In this document: piece after piece, positions 17,245-25,882 of the stretch
Layout: each line of letters begins with the position of its first letter
Position numbering within the stretch: the stretch's first letter is position 1
Source: Zoogloeaceae bacterium
GTDB lineage: Bacteria > Pseudomonadota > Gammaproteobacteria > Burkholderiales > Rhodocyclaceae
Assembly: GCA_024235595.1 (NCBI GenBank)
Contig: JACKMC010000007.1
Coordinates: 62,001 to 126,000, forward strand
Direction of reading: 5' to 3'
DNA: 64,000 bases
Program-made: the position numbers and the translations under genes
Notes under the pieces: generated by a model
What the model was told of the DNA's origin: nothing
The model's database searches: none
Seen by the model: only the letters and a program-made list of their open reading frames with translations

Positions 17245-18528
17245 TTAGAGCATGCCCAGTGCCCTGGGCAGGAACAGCGAGATTTCAGGGATGTAGGTGA
17301 CCATGATCAGGAAGATCAACATGGTGTAGAGCCATGGCAGCACCGCCATGGTCATCTCGGTCATGCCTGCCCGGGTGATGCCGCTGGCGACGAACAGGTT
17401 CAGGCCCACCGGCGGCGTAATCATGCCGATCTCCATGTTGACCGTGACGATCACGCCGAAGTGGATCGGATCGATACCCAGCGCGACCGCCACCGGGAAG
17501 AGGATCGGCGCGAGGATGAGGATGATCGACGAGGGCTCCATGATGTTGCCCGCCAACAGCAGCAGGATGTTCACCACCACCAGGAAGCCGATCGGACCCA
17601 GGCCCGTCTGCACGATCATCTCGGCCATGCGCTGGGGAATCTGCTCGGAGGTCAGGATGAAGGAGAACAGCACCGCGCTGGCGATGATGAACAGCAGCAT
17701 CGAGCTCATGTTCGCCGAGTCGAGCAAGACCTTCGGGATATGCCGCCAGGTCAAGTCCTTGTACACGAACATGGCAATGAAGAAGGCATAGACCGCGCTC
17801 ATCGCCGCCGCCTCGGTGGCGGTGAAGATGCCCGAATAGATACCGCCCATGACCACCACGATCAGCAGCAGGCCCCAGATGGCTTCACGGAAATAGCGCC
17901 AGCGTGCGCCCCAGGTTTCCTTGGGACCCCGCGGGAAGCCGTGCTTCTTGGCCTGCCACCAGGTCGCAACGCCGAGCATCACCGCCAGCAGGGCACCCGG
18001 GATCACGCCCGCCATGAACAGTGCGCCGATCGACGAGTTGGTGGTGACCGCATACATCACCATCACGATCGAGGGCGGGATCAGAATTCCCAGACCGCCC
18101 GCCGAGGCGACCGAACCGGCAGCGAAGCGCAGCGAGAAACCCTGCTTCAACATTGCCGGAATGAGGATCGAACCGATCGCCACCACGGTCGCCGGACTGG
18201 AACCCGAAACCGCCGCGAACAGCGCGCAGGCGAGCACCGCCGACATCCCCAGACCGCCGGTGATATGGCCGACCATGGCGGTGGCGAAGTTGATCATTCG
18301 CCGCGCAACGCCGCCACTGGTGAGGAAGTTGCCCGCGAGGATGAAGAAGGGGATCGCCATGATCTCGAACTTCTCGATGCCGGTGAACATCTTCAGCGCC
18401 ACCGACTCCAGCGGCACCGAGGCGAAACCCGCCATGAATCCCAGCACCGTAAGACCGAGCGCGACACCGACCGGCATGCCGATCGCCATCAGTACGATCA
18501 GCATTCCAAAAAGAATTGCGGCGTTCAT
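17245..18528 (-). CDS. dctM: TRAP transporter large permease DctM
   Basis: A 427-residue, roughly twelve-helix membrane protein of the DctM family. It forms the sodium-coupled channel of a tripartite ATP-independent periplasmic (TRAP) transporter. Family features include the opening MNAAILFGMLIVLMAIGMPV, SGSSPATVVAIGSILIPAM and the late TPPVGLNLFVASGI. It follows dctQ by 3 bp and ends the operon at the terminator 17189-17216. The substrate is most likely C4-dicarboxylates, judging from the DctP subunit and the neighbouring DctS/DctR-like regulators. Confidence 0.95.
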   Translation of the reverse strand: MNAAILFGMLIVLMAIGMPVGVALGLTVLGFMAGFASVPLESVALKMFTGIEKFEIMAIPFFILAGNFLTSGGVARRMINFATAMVGHITGGLGMSAVLACALFAAVSGSSPATVVAIGSILIPAMLKQGFSLRFAAGSVASAGGLGILIPPSIVMVMYAVTTNSSIGALFMAGVIPGALLAVMLGVATWWQAKKHGFPRGPKETWGARWRYFREAIWGLLLIVVVMGGIYSGIFTATEAAAMSAVYAFFIAMFVYKDLTWRHIPKVLLDSANMSSMLLFIIASAVLFSFILTSEQIPQRMAEMIVQTGLGPIGFLVVVNILLLLAGNIMEPSSIILILAPILFPVAVALGIDPIHFGVIVTVNMEIGMITPPVGLNLFVASGITRAGMTEMTMAVLPWLYTMLIFLIMVTYIPEISLFLPRALGML

Positions 18529-18531
18529 CGA

Positions 18532-19248
18532 TCAGCCCTCCTTGCCCGGGCGCTTGTCATGCTCGCGCGCCCACTGTTCGTCACTCTTGCCGGCATGCGC
18601 GTGCTCGACCTCTTCCGCGCTTTCGATCGCCTCGCCGATACCCATCGGCTCGGTCTCCCCTTCGAGACCTTCGACATGGCCGTGGTCGTGGGTGGGAAGC
18701 TCGCCGGTCCTGGCGAACTGGACCATCACCTGGATGAAGCGGAAGCACATCAGGGCGGACCCCAGCGGAACGGCCGAATAGACCATCCAGGTCGGCCATT
18801 CCAGGTCGGGCGTGATCGGGCCTTCGAAATGGTCGCCAACATCCGCGCCGAGCCAGCTCAAAGTCTCGTACGCCATGCCGTTCTCCCACACGAAGGTCGC
18901 GCCGAACCAGGCGATGATTGCGGTGAAGAGCACGCCGCAGGCGAGGCCGAGTTGAATGAAGAGGGTTCGCTTGCCACCCTCGAGCTTGTTGATGAGGACG
19001 TCGACGCCGACATGGATGCCGGTACGCACCCCGTAGGCGGCCCCGAACTTGGCCATCCACACGAAAAGAATGATGCAGAACTCCTGGGCCCAACCCAGAT
19101 CCTGCTCAAGCATCCAGTCCTGCACCACCGGTATGTCAAAACCGGACATGTAGCGGTGTACAACCGCCACAAAAATGACGATTGTCGAGATCGCAATGAG
19201 GGAGGCAATGATGGTCTCCTCAAGGCGATCTATCAGCTTCATTAACAT
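18532..19248 (-). CDS. dctQ: TRAP transporter small permease DctQ
   Basis: A four-helix membrane subunit of the TRAP transporter that bridges DctP and DctM. It is 238 residues long, larger than many DctQ proteins (about 160-200), because of a hydrophilic C-terminal tail after about residue 185. The tail is rich in His, Glu and Asp (HDHGHVEGLEGETEP, HAHAGKSDEQ). The core contains the WAQEFCIILFVWMAKFGAAY segment typical of the family. It is separated from dctP by a 277-bp gap containing a terminator and overlaps nothing downstream (3 bp to dctM). Confidence 0.92.
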   Translation of the reverse strand: MLMKLIDRLEETIIASLIAISTIVIFVAVVHRYMSGFDIPVVQDWMLEQDLGWAQEFCIILFVWMAKFGAAYGVRTGIHVGVDVLINKLEGGKRTLFIQLGLACGVLFTAIIAWFGATFVWENGMAYETLSWLGADVGDHFEGPITPDLEWPTWMVYSAVPLGSALMCFRFIQVMVQFARTGELPTHDHGHVEGLEGETEPMGIGEAIESAEEVEHAHAGKSDEQWAREHDKRPGKEG

Positions 19249-19476
19249 GGGCTCTCCTCCCAGCGCGGCACACCGCGCTTCTTGTTGGAATTCAGCCGTC
19301 GCAGGGCGCCAGCCGACTACCGCAGATACGTCAACAACCCTCTTTTCAAAGGTGCCCGTAAGGTATGGGAATATTGATGCCCGCTCAATACGTAATTTCC
19401 GAAGACCACGGAAATCAGAGAGCCAGGCCGTTTTTTCAGGGCACCAGATCTTTGGATATTCGAATCAATTGAAAAC

Positions 19477-19502
19477 AAAAAACCCGCCATTGGCGGGTTT
19501 TT
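19477..19502 (-). terminator. Intercistronic terminator between dctP and dctQ
   Basis: AAAACCCGCC-ATT-GGCGGGTTTT is a near-perfect symmetrical hairpin with A/T runs on both sides, starting about 23 nt after the dctP stop. On the operon strand it should release part of the transcripts after dctP. The rest of the 19249-19525 gap shows no gene. Confidence 0.85.
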
Positions 19503-19525
19503 CATTCGAACATCCGAAACGCAGC

Positions 19526-20530
19526 TTACATTTTGCTCGGATCGAACCCGGTGGCCTTGTAGACGGCTTCGATGGTTTCCTTGCCGATCCGCGAGGTCAT
19601 CTCCTTGTGCACCGGATACAAGGCCTTCTTGAGTGCGCTGCGCTCTTCGGCCGTCGGCGTGTAGACCTCGGACTTGCCGGATGCCTTCACCGCCGCCATC
19701 GCGGAAACGTTCTCGTCCTTGGCGATGCTGTTGGCGTACTCGGTCGCCTCATCCATTGCCTTTTCCAACTGGTCGCGCACATTGCCCGGCAGGCCGTCCC
19801 AGAATTTCTTGTTGGTAATCACCGCATAGCCCAGATAGCCATGATTCGAGATCGTCACATGCTTCTGGACTTCATACATCTTCTGGGTATAGAGGTTGGA
19901 GGGCGGGTTCTCGGTGCCATCCACAACGCCGGTCTGCAGCGCCTGGTAGACCTCGGAGAAGGCCATCACCTGCGGCAGGGACTTGAGCGCACGCATCTGC
20001 TCGTCAAGCACCTTGGACGACTGGATGCGCATCTTCAGGCCTTTGAAGTCCTCCACCTTGTGCAGCGGCGTATTGGCGGAGAAGACCTTGAAGCCATTGT
20101 CCCAGTACGCCAGGCCCTTGATGCCCTTGGGCTCGAGCGAGGCGAACAGCTTCTTGCCCACCGGGCCGGTGGTGACCTTGTGAAGATCGTCGGCGTTATC
20201 GAAAATATAGGGCAGGTCGAAGACTTCGAAGGTGCGCACGCCCAGCGGGCCAAACTTGGCAAGCGACGGAGCCACCATCTGGACTGCGCCGAGTTGCAGC
20301 GCCTCCATCTCTTCCTTGTCCTTGTACAGGGTGCTGTTGGCATAGACCTCGACCTTCACCGCACCATTGGTGTACTTCTCGGCAAGCTCCTTGAATTTTT
20401 CGGCACCCTTGCCCTTCGGGGTGTCGGTCGCAACCACATGGCTGAACTTGATGACAATGGGCTCGGCAGCCGCGGCCGCCGCCGCGAATCCGAGAGCTGC
20501 AAGCCCTACGATCAAGGCACGAATTTTCAT
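19526..20530 (-). CDS. dctP: TRAP transporter solute-binding protein DctP
   Basis: A 334-residue periplasmic binding protein. The signal peptide (about residues 1-21, ending AAAAAAA) precedes a DctP-type fold starting IVIKFSHVVATDTPKGKGA. The ligand-binding Arg lies in GLKMRIQSS, and the GTENPPSN motif is typical of C4-dicarboxylate (malate/succinate/fumarate) binders. It is the first gene of the dct operon with a strong GGAGGAGAG ribosome site, and is divergent from the dctS/dctR-like pair, which probably controls it. Confidence 0.93.
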   Translation of the reverse strand: MKIRALIVGLAALGFAAAAAAAEPIVIKFSHVVATDTPKGKGAEKFKELAEKYTNGAVKVEVYANSTLYKDKEEMEALQLGAVQMVAPSLAKFGPLGVRTFEVFDLPYIFDNADDLHKVTTGPVGKKLFASLEPKGIKGLAYWDNGFKVFSANTPLHKVEDFKGLKMRIQSSKVLDEQMRALKSLPQVMAFSEVYQALQTGVVDGTENPPSNLYTQKMYEVQKHVTISNHGYLGYAVITNKKFWDGLPGNVRDQLEKAMDEATEYANSIAKDENVSAMAAVKASGKSEVYTPTAEERSALKKALYPVHKEMTSRIGKETIEAVYKATGFDPSKM

Positions 20531-20748
20531 CTATCTCTCCTCCTACCAATTTGCTATTGGAAATGTGACCGACGGAAAAAACCGCCAGTGATCGAACCAC
20601 CTTGCAGCAGCCCGGGATCGAAGTATGGTCCCTATGGCCGCCCGCGGCTATTGTGGATGTCCGAAACGCAAGCCGGTCCGTGCGCCCCACCAAGCTGACG
20701 CCGTGGCAGGTTACCATTCCGATTCCCAACTTACTTGCTTGCACACGA

Positions 20749-22722
20749 ATGAACCGCAAGGCTCCGGGCAGACCTCTCGGCAGCGGCTGGCGCTGGCGGC
20801 TGCCATACCTGATGCTCGGGCTCTTCCTGGTCGCGATTGCCGCCCTGGTGTGGCTGATCCGCGAATACGACGAGGAAGACCAGCGCACCGCGCTGATCGG
20901 CGATGTGCTGTGGATGGAGCAGAACCTGCGCTTCCATCTCGAAAAAGGTGCCGAACTGCTTGCACAGCTCGGCCCCGGCCTGCTCGACGAGCCACAGCCA
21001 AGCGCCGCGGCGCAAGCACAGATGCAGCGCCTGCTGCAACCGGACAATCCGGTGGTGCAGGTCATATGGATGGACAGCGCCGGGAGGATCCGCGGCGCCT
21101 TGCCCATGATCGGAGAGAACCGGAGAATCGGCGAGACCGAAGACGCGACCCCGGCCGCCTCGCTGTTCAGGCTCGCCAAGGTGAGCGGCCGCCCCGTCTT
21201 CGGCCCCGCCTATCAGGTCCTTGGCGACGATGCCTATTTCGAAGTCTATGTGCCGCACTATCGAGCGGGGGAATTCGCCGGCGTGATCGTTGCCGTGCAG
21301 TCGTTGCGCGAACTTGTGAGTCGCGAAGTGCCGTGGTGGTTCTCCGAGAAATACAGGGTCAGCATCAGCGACCCTACCGGCCAGGAGATCGTCTCCAAGT
21401 CGAAGGCGGCGATCCTTGCCCACGGCCTCGAGTACACGATTCCGCTCGATCCCCCGGGGCGCGGCCTGGTACTGAAGATCACAGCCTACCGGGGAGAGGT
21501 GCGATGGGTCCCGATCCTGCTGGGCGCCTCCATCCTGCTGCTCGCCGCGGGGATCATGTGGAGCGTCTGGCGTCTGCGCCTGCACGTCGTTCGACGCCAG
21601 GAGGCCGAGCACGCCCTGCATGAAGCCTATGCCTTCCGCCGCGCAATGGAAGACTCGCTGCTCACCGGGCTGCGGGCGCGCGACATGGACGGCCGCATGA
21701 TCTATGTGAACCCGGCGTTCTGCCGCATGGTCGGCTACTCCGAGTCCGAGCTGCTCGGACGCAAGCCACCGATGCCCTACTGGGACCCGGATGATCTGGA
21801 GCGGACCCAGGCACTGCACGAATACATCCTCTCGAGTGCCAGTGCCGGAGGCACCGGCGTCGAGGTCCGGCTGCGCCGCCGCAACGGCGAGCGACTCGAT
21901 GCGATGGTGTTCGAGGCGCCGTTGATCGACGCGCACGGACACCAGACCGGCTGGATGGGATCGGTGCTCGACATTACCGAGCAAAAGCGCATCGAAACCA
22001 TGGCCCGCCAACAGGAAGAACGGCTCCACGCCACCTCGCGATTGATCACCATGGGCGAGATGGCCTCCACCCTGGCGCACGAACTCAATCAACCGCTGGC
22101 GGCGATTGCCAGCTACAACACGGGCTGCATGAATCGGTTAAGCAACGACCAGGCCAACAAGGAAGAGTTGCTGATGATCCTCGGCAAACTCGGCAAGCAG
22201 GCGCAGCGAGCCGGGCAGATCATCCGCCGGGTGCACGACTTCGTGCGCCGCAGCGAGCCAAAGGTCGAGCAGGTCGACCTGAACCAGCTGGTGACCGAAG
22301 CGATCGGTCTCGTCGAGCCCGACTCCCGAAAACGCAACATAAGAATCGCCTTCATTTCTGCAGCGGGGCCTGCCGATGCGCAAATCGATCCGGTCATGAT
22401 CGAACAGGTGCTGGTCAACCTGATCCGCAATGGCATGGATGCGATGCGCGACATTTCCCTCGAGCTCAGGCGTCTGACGATATCGGTCGGGAGGCGCGAC
22501 AACGGCGTCGAGGTCACCGTCAGGGACCGCGGACGCGGCATCGCGCCCGAGACGGCGGAGCGCCTGTTCGAACCCTTCTTCACCACCAAGACCGAGGGCA
22601 TGGGGATGGGCCTCAACATCTGCCGCTCGATCATCGAATCGCACCGCGGAACGCTGCGCTTCGAGGCCGCGCCCGACGGTGGTACAGTTTTCCGATTCTG
22701 GATACCGGCAAGCGAATCATGA
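20749..22722 (+). CDS. dctS: DctS-like sensor histidine kinase (C4-dicarboxylate)
   Basis: A 657-residue inner-membrane kinase: TM1 (about residues 15-34), periplasmic sensor domain (about 40-245), TM2 (about 250-272), PAS domain (about 295-405), HisKA with MASTLAHELNQPL (phospho-His near residue 444), and HATPase with DRGRGIAPE and the GMGMGLNICRS lid. Domain order matches DctS/DctB-type sensors. I place the start at 20749 (MNRKAPGR), giving a basic N-terminus before TM1; no clear ribosome site is visible and the frame is open 49 codons further upstream. It overlaps the response regulator by 4 bp and is divergent from dctP. Confidence 0.9.
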   Translation: MNRKAPGRPLGSGWRWRLPYLMLGLFLVAIAALVWLIREYDEEDQRTALIGDVLWMEQNLRFHLEKGAELLAQLGPGLLDEPQPSAAAQAQMQRLLQPDNPVVQVIWMDSAGRIRGALPMIGENRRIGETEDATPAASLFRLAKVSGRPVFGPAYQVLGDDAYFEVYVPHYRAGEFAGVIVAVQSLRELVSREVPWWFSEKYRVSISDPTGQEIVSKSKAAILAHGLEYTIPLDPPGRGLVLKITAYRGEVRWVPILLGASILLLAAGIMWSVWRLRLHVVRRQEAEHALHEAYAFRRAMEDSLLTGLRARDMDGRMIYVNPAFCRMVGYSESELLGRKPPMPYWDPDDLERTQALHEYILSSASAGGTGVEVRLRRRNGERLDAMVFEAPLIDAHGHQTGWMGSVLDITEQKRIETMARQQEERLHATSRLITMGEMASTLAHELNQPLAAIASYNTGCMNRLSNDQANKEELLMILGKLGKQAQRAGQIIRRVHDFVRRSEPKVEQVDLNQLVTEAIGLVEPDSRKRNIRIAFISAAGPADAQIDPVMIEQVLVNLIRNGMDAMRDISLELRRLTISVGRRDNGVEVTVRDRGRGIAPETAERLFEPFFTTKTEGMGMGLNICRSIIESHRGTLRFEAAPDGGTVFRFWIPASES

Positions 22723-23345
22723 GCGGAGCACTGGCGCACATTGTCGATGACGACGAGGCCATTCGGGACGCACTGGCATGGCTCTTCGAGACCCGCGGCG
22801 TCGCCTGTCGCGGCTGGCCATCCGGCGAGGCCTTTCTGGACGAATGGAAACCCGAGTGGCGCGGCTGCATCGTGCTCGACATCCGCATGGGTGGCATGAG
22901 CGGACTGGCCTGCTTCGATGCGCTGCGCCAGAAAGGTTGCCAGCTTCCGATCATCTTCCTGACCGGCCATGGCGACGTACCGATGGCCGTGTCGGCGATC
23001 AAGAACGGCGCCTTCGACTTCGTCGAAAAGCCCTTCAACGACAACGATCTGGTCGATATCGTCGTGAACGCCCTCGAAGCGGACGCACGTAGCCAGCTTA
23101 TCAAGGCAACCCGTGAAAACGTGCTGCAGCAGCTTGCCCAGCTCACCACCCGGGAACGCGAGGTGATGGATCAGATCCTCGCCGGCAAATTCAACAAGGT
23201 AATTGCCGACGAACTGTCGATATCGATGCGCACGGTCGAGGTGCATCGCGCGCGGGTATTCGAGAAAATGGGAGTCCGTTCGGCGGTGGAGCTCGCCCAA
23301 CAGCTCTCCTCGACCGGCCTCATGCCGGGTCAGATCGAGGACTGA
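22719..23345 (+). CDS. dctR: DctR-like FixJ/LuxR-family response regulator
   Basis: A 208-residue regulator with an N-terminal receiver (acidic DDD at residues 10-12, phospho-acceptor D54 in VLDIRMGGMSG, late Lys in FVEKPF). The C-terminal LuxR-type helix-turn-helix reads LTTREREVMDQILAGKFNKV. This FixJ-like layout matches DctR of Rhodobacter capsulatus rather than the sigma-54 activator DctD of rhizobia. It is translationally coupled to the sensor (ATGA overlap). The last 26 bp overlap the 3' end of the convergent tilS gene. Confidence 0.9.
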   Translation: MSGALAHIVDDDEAIRDALAWLFETRGVACRGWPSGEAFLDEWKPEWRGCIVLDIRMGGMSGLACFDALRQKGCQLPIIFLTGHGDVPMAVSAIKNGAFDFVEKPFNDNDLVDIVVNALEADARSQLIKATRENVLQQLAQLTTREREVMDQILAGKFNKVIADELSISMRTVEVHRARVFEKMGVRSAVELAQQLSSTGLMPGQIED

Positions 23346-24690
23346 AGCTCTCTTTCGCGCGTTTCCATGCCGGCAGCACCCCCTCGCCACCGGGCGGGCA
23401 GGCATACTCCTGGGCAACGCCGATACCTGCGATCCATGCCGGCGCGCCGTCCACCCGCAGCACCGGCAAGACCTCGCGCAGCCACGGCGGGATACCCGCT
23501 TCCTGCACCAGGTTCTTGAAGCTGCGCGCAGGGCGGCCCGCACCGATGCGCATGCAATCGCCAGAGCGGCGCAGATCGAGCACCACATCGCGGCCGGCGA
23601 TTGACGCCAGATCCAGGCCCCTGCCCCGGCATCGCTGGAACACGACCTTGTCGTCACCCCACAACAGGTTTTCCTCACCCCGCCATGGCACGCCCGGCTC
23701 GGGCATCTGCAGATCGCGCTCGATCCACAATTTCTGGCGATAGCGGCAAAGCCGCGCCTGCCCGATCGGAAAGTAAAGCGGCTTGCCGGGTCCCTGCGCT
23801 TCGAGCTGGCGAATCGCTTCACGCAGCAGCGCCTCGTCAGGCGCCTGAAATCCGAGCGCCCGCAATCGCCAACGGATCAGGTTTCGCCGCCGCGCTTCGG
23901 GCAGTGCCGCAAATGCCTCGACCCCCATCGCATCGTCGCCACCCACGCCTCGCAAATCCATCCCGGCGAGCTCGTCGAGCAGCTCCTGGCTCTCGCGAAG
24001 ATGCCCCGCCGCGCGGCTGATCGCCACGGACGCGGCAGGAAAGCGGGTGCGCAGCAGCGGCAACACCGAGCCACGCAGGAAGTTGCGGGCAAAGCGCTCA
24101 TCCGCGTTGCTGTCGTCCTCGACCCAGGCAAGCCCCCGCGCACGCGCCCAGGCGAGGATATCGTCACGACCGAGCGCCAGCATGGGTCGCAACAGCGAGG
24201 GTCCATCGACGCGCCGCTCGGCCTCCGAGATCCCGCTCATTCCCCTGAGTCCGGCGCCGCGCAACAGCTTGAAGAGAACGGTTTCGGCCTGGTCGTCGCG
24301 GTGATGGCCCAGTACCAGCCAGTCGACTTCCAGCCGGGACAGCGCGGCATAGCGGGCGTCCCGCGCAGCCGACTCGACGCCGCGGCCGGAAGATCCCGGC
24401 GGGGTCCCCTGAAACTGCCGAAAAGCGATGCCCAGCCGCGAACACAAGGCCTCGCAGAACGCGCACCAGTCGTCGGCGCGGGGATTCAGGCCGTGATGGA
24501 CATGAGCCGCGCTCAGAGTGAAGTCCGAACGCGGCTGAAGCCGGTGCAGCAGGTGCAGCAGCACCACCGAGTCGACACCGCCCGAGAGGCCGACGCAGAG
24601 CCTTGCCCCGGGTGCCGCGTGGCGAGCGAGCGAGGCCGCAACGAGTGCGGCCGGACGATCAGCGGACCGCGACTTCCTTGAACTTGCCAT
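23320..24690 (-). CDS. tilS: tRNA(Ile)-lysidine synthetase
   Basis: Modifies C34 of the CAU-anticodon tRNA-Ile to lysidine so that it reads AUA. The 456 residues contain the PP-loop ATP motif SGGVDS (about residues 32-37), the HHGLNP block, the LGHHRDDQAETVLFKLLRG signature and the C-terminal TilS domain. The start at 24690 is the first plausible ATG, inside the accA 3' end (32-bp overlap); ATGs further upstream would lie deeper in accA. It is coupled downstream of accA, a frequent arrangement. Confidence 0.94.
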   Translation of the reverse strand: MASSRKSRSADRPAALVAASLARHAAPGARLCVGLSGGVDSVVLLHLLHRLQPRSDFTLSAAHVHHGLNPRADDWCAFCEALCSRLGIAFRQFQGTPPGSSGRGVESAARDARYAALSRLEVDWLVLGHHRDDQAETVLFKLLRGAGLRGMSGISEAERRVDGPSLLRPMLALGRDDILAWARARGLAWVEDDSNADERFARNFLRGSVLPLLRTRFPAASVAISRAAGHLRESQELLDELAGMDLRGVGGDDAMGVEAFAALPEARRRNLIRWRLRALGFQAPDEALLREAIRQLEAQGPGKPLYFPIGQARLCRYRQKLWIERDLQMPEPGVPWRGEENLLWGDDKVVFQRCRGRGLDLASIAGRDVVLDLRRSGDCMRIGAGRPARSFKNLVQEAGIPPWLREVLPVLRVDGAPAWIAGIGVAQEYACPPGGEGVLPAWKRAKESFSPRSDPA

Positions 24691-25627
24691 ACGCCATGAG
24701 ACGCTCGAAACGGCGCTCGACAAGCTGCGATGGCGTCAGGTCGGAAAACGAACGCAGCGCGTCCGACAGCGCCCTGCGCAAGGTCTGGCTTACCGCACGA
24801 TAGTCGCGATGAGCGCCGCCCACGGGTTCGTTGACGATCTTGTCGATAAGACCGAAGGACTTGAGTCGCGCCGCGGTGATTCCCATGGTCTCGGCCGCCT
24901 CGGGTGCCTTGTCAGCGCTCTTCCAGAGGATCGAGGCGCAGCCTTCGGGCGAGATGACCGAGTAGGTGGAATATTGAAGCATCTGGACCTGATCGCCCAC
25001 CGCAATGGCCAGCGCGCCGCCGGAGCCACCCTCGCCAATGATGGTGCACACGATCGGCACCTTGAGCTCGGCCATCACATACAGGTTGCGCCCGATGGCC
25101 TCGGACTGGCCCCGCTCCTCGGCGCCGATGCCGGGATACGCACCCGGCGTATCGACAAAGGTGAATACCGGCAGGCCGAATTTCTCGGCAAGACGCATCA
25201 GCCTGAGCGCCTTGCGATAGCCCTCCGGTCGGGGCATGCCGAAATTGCGGAAGATCTTTTCCTTGGTGTCGCGGCCTTTCTGGTGCCCGATCACCACGCA
25301 GGACTGCCCGTTGAAGCGTGCCAGCCCGCCCACGATCGCCTTGTCGTCGGCAAACGAGCGATCACCGTGCAGCTCCTCGAAATCGGTGAAGATATGCTGC
25401 ACATAATCAAGGGTATACGGACGCTGCGGGTGGCGCGCCACCTGGGCAATCTGCCACGGCGTAAGCTTGCCGTAGATATCCTTGGTCAGCGTCTGGCTCT
25501 TGCTCTCGAGGCGGGTGATCTCCTCGGAAATATCGACTGCCGAATCGTCCTGAACGAACCGAAGCTCTTCGATCTTCGCTTCAAGTTCGGCGATCGGCTG
25601 CTCAAAATCGAGGAATGTTGTTTTCAT
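24659..25627 (-). CDS. accA: Acetyl-CoA carboxylase carboxyltransferase subunit alpha
   Basis: Alpha half of the carboxyltransferase that makes malonyl-CoA, the first committed step of fatty-acid synthesis; works with AccD. The 322 residues start MKTTFLDFEQPIAELEAKIE (N-terminal helix) and include RPYTLDYVQHIF, TFVDTPGAYPG and IGEGGSGGALA from the crotonase-fold active site. The start at 25627 has AGGAAG about 8 nt upstream; an earlier in-frame ATG is not supported by homology. The 25628-25882 gap is a divergent promoter region with purC and shows no gene. Confidence 0.97.
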   Translation of the reverse strand: MKTTFLDFEQPIAELEAKIEELRFVQDDSAVDISEEITRLESKSQTLTKDIYGKLTPWQIAQVARHPQRPYTLDYVQHIFTDFEELHGDRSFADDKAIVGGLARFNGQSCVVIGHQKGRDTKEKIFRNFGMPRPEGYRKALRLMRLAEKFGLPVFTFVDTPGAYPGIGAEERGQSEAIGRNLYVMAELKVPIVCTIIGEGGSGGALAIAVGDQVQMLQYSTYSVISPEGCASILWKSADKAPEAAETMGITAARLKSFGLIDKIVNEPVGGAHRDYRAVSQTLRRALSDALRSFSDLTPSQLVERRFERLMAYGKFKEVAVR

Positions 25628-25825
25628 CCAGGAGCTTCCTGCAACAAAGGCCGCCATTCTACACCGAGCCGCGTCGCTGACGATCGGGTGTTGAAGACGG
25701 TATCAAGAATCGTTTGCAGCGCCTTGAATCGCAATGCAATTCAGTCGCCTACCTTTATCTGCCGCGACCTCCGGCACCTTCGCGCCGCACTCGGGACCGC
25801 CTCCTGGCGCGCCGCGGACCCATTC

Positions 25826-25853
25826 TGACTTGGCGCATTCAGGCTCTATAATC
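25826..25853 (+). promoter_or_regulatory. Predicted sigma-70 promoter of purC
   Basis: Perfect -10 box TATAAT at 25848-25853. The best -35 is CTGACT at 25826-25831 (four of six bases, 16-bp spacer). The predicted start is about 23 nt before the purC GTG. Confidence 0.6.
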
Positions 25854-25882
25854 CCTCTTTTTCCCACGCGGAACCACCATAA

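Noticed and set aside
15553..19245. A 1,230-codon open frame on the plus strand
   Set aside because: It is antisense to rlmN, ndk, dctM and dctQ, with His/Arg/Asp-rich composition typical of reverse-strand reading in GC-rich genes and no recognisable domain.
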